Shown here piece after piece: positions 61,351 to 64,000 of a stretch of DNA of 64,000 bases. The position numbers and the translations under genes are program-made. The notes below the pieces were generated by a model that saw nothing but the letters and a program-made list of their open reading frames with translations, searched no databases and had not been told where the DNA came from. The stretch lies in assembly GCA_020831625.1 (NCBI GenBank), contig JAFIGD010000012.1:1-64000 (forward strand), in the 5' to 3' direction. The DNA comes from Verrucomicrobiota bacterium (GTDB lineage: Bacteria > Verrucomicrobiota > Kiritimatiellia > SS1-B-03-39 > UBA6053). Each line of letters starts with the position of its first letter. The stretch's first letter is position 1.

Positions 61351-62736
61351 ATGGTTAAAATTCTTCTGGTTGATGACGAACCCAGTATCTTATCGGTGAT
61401 GAGCACCCTGCTGAAAGGCCAGGGTTTTGAGGTTTTACCCGCAATGGGCGCGGAAAAAGCGCTGGAGCTTCTGCGGACAGAAGCCTTTGATTTGATGATT
61501 ACGGATGTGAGAATGCAACCGATTGACGGGCTCGAGCTTCTCAAAAAAGCGAAAAGTATGCAGCCGTCGCTGGCGGTGATCATGATTACGGCCTTTGGCT
61601 CCGTTGAATCGGCGGTGGAGGCGATGAAAGTGGGGGCGTATGATTATGTGACCAAGCCGTTCAAGGTGGACGAATTGATGATCACTGTGCAGCGGGCGCT
61701 GGAGTATCGGCGGGCGATTTCCGAAAATCTGGAGCTGAAGGCGCAGTTGCAGGCGCGGTACGGATTCGAGAACATGGTGGCGGAAAGCGCGGCGATGCGG
61801 AAGATTTGTCATATGATCAAGCGGGTGGCACCGACGGATCAGACGGTGCTCATCGGCGGCGAGAGCGGGGTGGGAAAAGAGGTGATCGCCAAGGCGATTC
61901 ATGCGAACAGTGTGCGGCGTGGCCGGAATTATGTGCCGATCAACTGCGCGGCGCTGCCGGAGCCGCTGTTGGAGTCGGAATTGTTCGGGCATGTGAAAGG
62001 GTCGTTCACCGGAGCCTCCTCCGATAAAGAGGGCCTGTTTGAAACTGCGGACGGCGGCACGATTTTTCTGGATGAAATCGGGTCGATGACCCTGAATCTG
62101 CAGGGGAAGCTGTTGCGGATTCTGCAGGAGCGGGAACTGCGGCGGGTGGGCGGCACGAAACAAATTCCGGTGGACGTGCGGGTGATCGCCGCGTCCAATG
62201 AGGATCTGGAGGGGCTGATCGCGGCGGGAAAATTCCGGGAGGATTTGTATTATCGGCTGAGCGTGATTCCAATCACGATTCCGACGCTGCGGGAGCGGCC
62301 CGACGATATCCTGCCGCTGGTGTTTCATTTTCTGCGTTTGGTGATGGGGGCGCAGGAGGCGCTGCCGGAGATTACCCCCGAGGCGCAGATTGTGCTGGAG
62401 GGATACAGTTGGCCGGGCAATGTGCGGGAACTGGAGAACGCGGTGCGGCACGCCTGCACCTTCGCGGACGAGGGACGGATCACGGTGGAGGATTTGCCGG
62501 CGAAAATCGTACAGCGCTCGGGCATTCCCCGGGCGGCGGACGGAAACTCCGGCGGGGGCGGGGATGTGTGCGGGGTTCACGCGGGCAAATCGCTGAAGGG
62601 CTTCCTGCGTGAAATCGAAAAGGACTTTATCGTGCACGCGATCCGCAGACATCAGGGCGACAAAGACAAGGCGGCCAAGGAATTGAAGGTGAGCCTGGCC
62701 ACCCTCTACCGGAAACTGCCGGATCCGGAAAGCTAA
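61351..62736 (+). CDS. NtrC-family sigma54 response regulator (REC-AAA+-Fis)
   Basis: A 461-residue two-component regulator. The receiver domain (1-120) has the acidic pair (LVDDEPS), the phospho-acceptor aspartate in MITDVRM, T in MITAFGS and K in VTKPFK. The AAA+ domain has GESGVGKEVIAKAIH, the contact loop GSFTGA and GGTIFLDEIGS. The end has a Fis-type helix-turn-helix (DKAAKELKVSLATLYRKLPD). Without its kinase beside it, the partner is unknown; the sensor kinase at 31889 lacks a linked regulator and is one candidate. AGGAAAC precedes the ATG. Confidence 0.9.
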   Translation: MVKILLVDDEPSILSVMSTLLKGQGFEVLPAMGAEKALELLRTEAFDLMITDVRMQPIDGLELLKKAKSMQPSLAVIMITAFGSVESAVEAMKVGAYDYVTKPFKVDELMITVQRALEYRRAISENLELKAQLQARYGFENMVAESAAMRKICHMIKRVAPTDQTVLIGGESGVGKEVIAKAIHANSVRRGRNYVPINCAALPEPLLESELFGHVKGSFTGASSDKEGLFETADGGTIFLDEIGSMTLNLQGKLLRILQERELRRVGGTKQIPVDVRVIAASNEDLEGLIAAGKFREDLYYRLSVIPITIPTLRERPDDILPLVFHFLRLVMGAQEALPEITPEAQIVLEGYSWPGNVRELENAVRHACTFADEGRITVEDLPAKIVQRSGIPRAADGNSGGGGDVCGVHAGKSLKGFLREIEKDFIVHAIRRHQGDKDKAAKELKVSLATLYRKLPDPES

Positions 62737-62743
62737 GGGGGAA

Positions 62744-62799
62744 GTGACGAGTGACGAGTGACGAATGACGAATGACGAATGTGGAGTGACGAATGACGA
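62744..62799 (+). repeat. Eight tandem 7-base units (RTGACGA)
   Basis: Units GTGACGA/ATGACGA follow each other from 62744 with one variant copy (ATGTGGA). They fill part of the 165-base gap between the NtrC-like gene and purH. Similar minisatellites are often seen in intergenic regions of related bacteria. No function is evident. Confidence 0.85.
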
Positions 62800-62902
62800 G
62801 TGGGGTGTGACGCGTGTGAATGAGTGGGGAAATCTGCTTTTCAGCCGGGGCCGGGGTTGGTATGGGGGGAGCCCTTTTTAACGAACAAACAGGATAATGA
62901 CC

Positions 62903-64000
62903 ATGAACCGACCGATTCAACGCGCTCTGCTGAGTGTTTCCGATAAAACCGGCATTTTGGATTTCGCCCGCGGCCTGCATGAGGCGGGTGTGGATTTGCT
63001 TTCGACCGGCGGCACCGCCAAGGCGATTCGCGATGCCGGTATCCCGGTGCGGGATATTTCGGAGTTCACCGGGTTTCCCGAGATGCTGGATGGCCGGGTG
63101 AAAACTCTCCATCCCAACGTTCATGCGGGGCTGTTGTATTTGCGGGGGAATGAAGAGCATGAGGCCACGATGAAGGAGCACGGTCTGGAGCCGATTGACC
63201 TGGTGTGCGTGAACCTCTATCCCTTCGAGGCGACGGTGGCCAAGCCGGATGTGACCTTTGAAGACGCGATTGAAAACATCGACATTGGCGGTCCGACCAT
63301 GCTGCGTTCAGCGGCGAAAAACATGAAATTCGTCACGGTGGTGACCGATCCGGCGGATTACAGCCGGGTTCTGGGGGAGATGAAGGAAAACGAGGGCGCG
63401 ACCACGGAAAGTTTCCGGCTGCGGCTGGGGCAAAAGGTGTTCGCCCGGGTGGCCTCCTACAATGCGGCGATCGCGGATTATCTGGCCCCGCGTGTGTCGG
63501 GCGGCGACGCGCCGGCGCCGTTTGTGTTGGCGATGAATGACTGTCTGCCGCTCCGCTACGGCGAGAATCCGCATCAGCCCGCGCGACTGTATCGGGAGGC
63601 GCCGGGCCCCGAGGCCTGCGTGGCCCATTGCGAACAGTTGCACGGCAAGGAAATGTCGTACAACAATTTTTTGGACGGGAACGCGGCCCTGGAGGCGGCC
63701 CGCGAATTGGTGGGAACGCCCGGGGCGGCGATCATCAAACACACCAATCCCTGCGGATTCGCCACCGGAACCACGTTGCGCGAGGCGCTGGAGGCGGGAT
63801 GGGCGGGCGATCCGGTGTCGGCGTTCGGATCGGTGATTGCGGTCACGACACCGGTGGATGCGGACGCGGCCGACTTTCTGGCCCCCCGTTTTGTGGAGGT
63901 GATCATTGCCCCGGATTTCACGCCGGAAGCCCTGGAAAAACTGACCGCCAAAAAGAATCTGCGTTTGTTGAAACTACACGCGCCGTTTAAACCGGCCCGT
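62903..64000 (+). CDS. purH: PurH (AICAR transformylase/IMP cyclohydrolase), 3' end beyond window
   Basis: The first 366 codons of the bifunctional enzyme for the last two steps of purine synthesis. The N-terminal IMP cyclohydrolase (MGS-like) domain has ALLSVSDKTGILDFARGLHE, LLSTGGTAKAIRDAG, GFPEMLDGRVKTLHP and ENIDIGGPTMLRSAAKN. The transformylase domain begins with YGENPHQPARL and includes the catalytic KHTNPCG. The ATG at 62903 is preferred to one 6 bases upstream because of its spacing to AGGATA. The gene runs off the window at 64000 with an open frame. Confidence 0.93.
   Translation, partial: MNRPIQRALLSVSDKTGILDFARGLHEAGVDLLSTGGTAKAIRDAGIPVRDISEFTGFPEMLDGRVKTLHPNVHAGLLYLRGNEEHEATMKEHGLEPIDLVCVNLYPFEATVAKPDVTFEDAIENIDIGGPTMLRSAAKNMKFVTVVTDPADYSRVLGEMKENEGATTESFRLRLGQKVFARVASYNAAIADYLAPRVSGGDAPAPFVLAMNDCLPLRYGENPHQPARLYREAPGPEACVAHCEQLHGKEMSYNNFLDGNAALEAARELVGTPGAAIIKHTNPCGFATGTTLREALEAGWAGDPVSAFGSVIAVTTPVDADAADFLAPRFVEVIIAPDFTPEALEKLTAKKNLRLLKLHAPFKPAR

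Overview
The window is a stretch of bacterial chromosome, mostly GC-rich, with strong signs of a PVC-superphylum bacterium, most likely Kiritimatiellota or a verrucomicrobial/lentisphaeral relative. The signs are a mitochondrial/spd-type EF-G, PEP-CTERM sorted proteins without a nearby exosortase, XylR-type AraC regulators with a periplasmic-binding-like sensor, a GH28-like glycosidase and an eroded GH29 fucosidase, very large Ig/LamG surface proteins, and Ser/Thr kinases beside TPR membrane proteins. The lineage is an inference from gene content; no rRNA is present.

Region 1-4900 is accessory. The window opens inside an integron cassette array: small ORFs on the + strand (84-674, 911-1279, 1345-1821, possibly 685-909) separated by imperfect palindromes that behave like attC sites. 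No integron integrase is seen; with this polarity it should lie to the left of the window. Between the last two attC-like sites sits a two-gene element on the - strand (tyrosine recombinase plus IS91-family HUH transposase), whose proposed ori end abuts the GAAC of an attC R' box. A frameshifted remnant of an alpha-L-fucosidase follows the last attC.

Region 4900-20000 is mainly housekeeping: fusA, a GH28-like beta-helix protein, polA, nadE overlapping a NifA-like sigma54 activator, pyrH-frr, a 7TM protein with a C-terminal CxxC/CxxC module, and the conserved ffs-dnaX-ybaB-recR block. dnaX has an A10G slippery tract directly before an in-frame UAA, and the -1 frame then stays open through a tau-like C-terminus, so two products are predicted.

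Region 20000-34000 holds an ExeM/NucH-like nuclease coupled to a XylR sensor that has lost its DNA-binding domain, a zinc-ribbon protein, a degenerate UDG-like protein overlapping an RluA-family pseudouridine synthase, and a signalling cluster. The cluster has two paralogous kinases with identical N-terminal zinc ribbons and HGD instead of HRD, and a membrane TPR protein with nine T-M-x-I/L motifs, six of them at an exact 19-residue period. The motifs fit phosphothreonine docking sites for FHA domains. A hybrid-type sensor kinase (SBP_bac_3-PAS-HisKA-HATPase) is convergent with it.

Region 34000-57000 is envelope and secreted functions: a lyase-like toroid protein, REP-like double hairpins, an RND exporter with LolA-like and beta-barrel partners, a cysteine-free FGE-fold protein, and a 3735-residue subtilisin-like protein with fourteen propeller repeats and many Ig/LamG-type domains. 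Region 57000-64000 has a XylR/AraC regulator divergent from two PEP-CTERM genes that share an upstream 11-bp motif, then a UbiA-family prenyltransferase, a metallophosphoesterase, an NtrC-like regulator and the start of purH.
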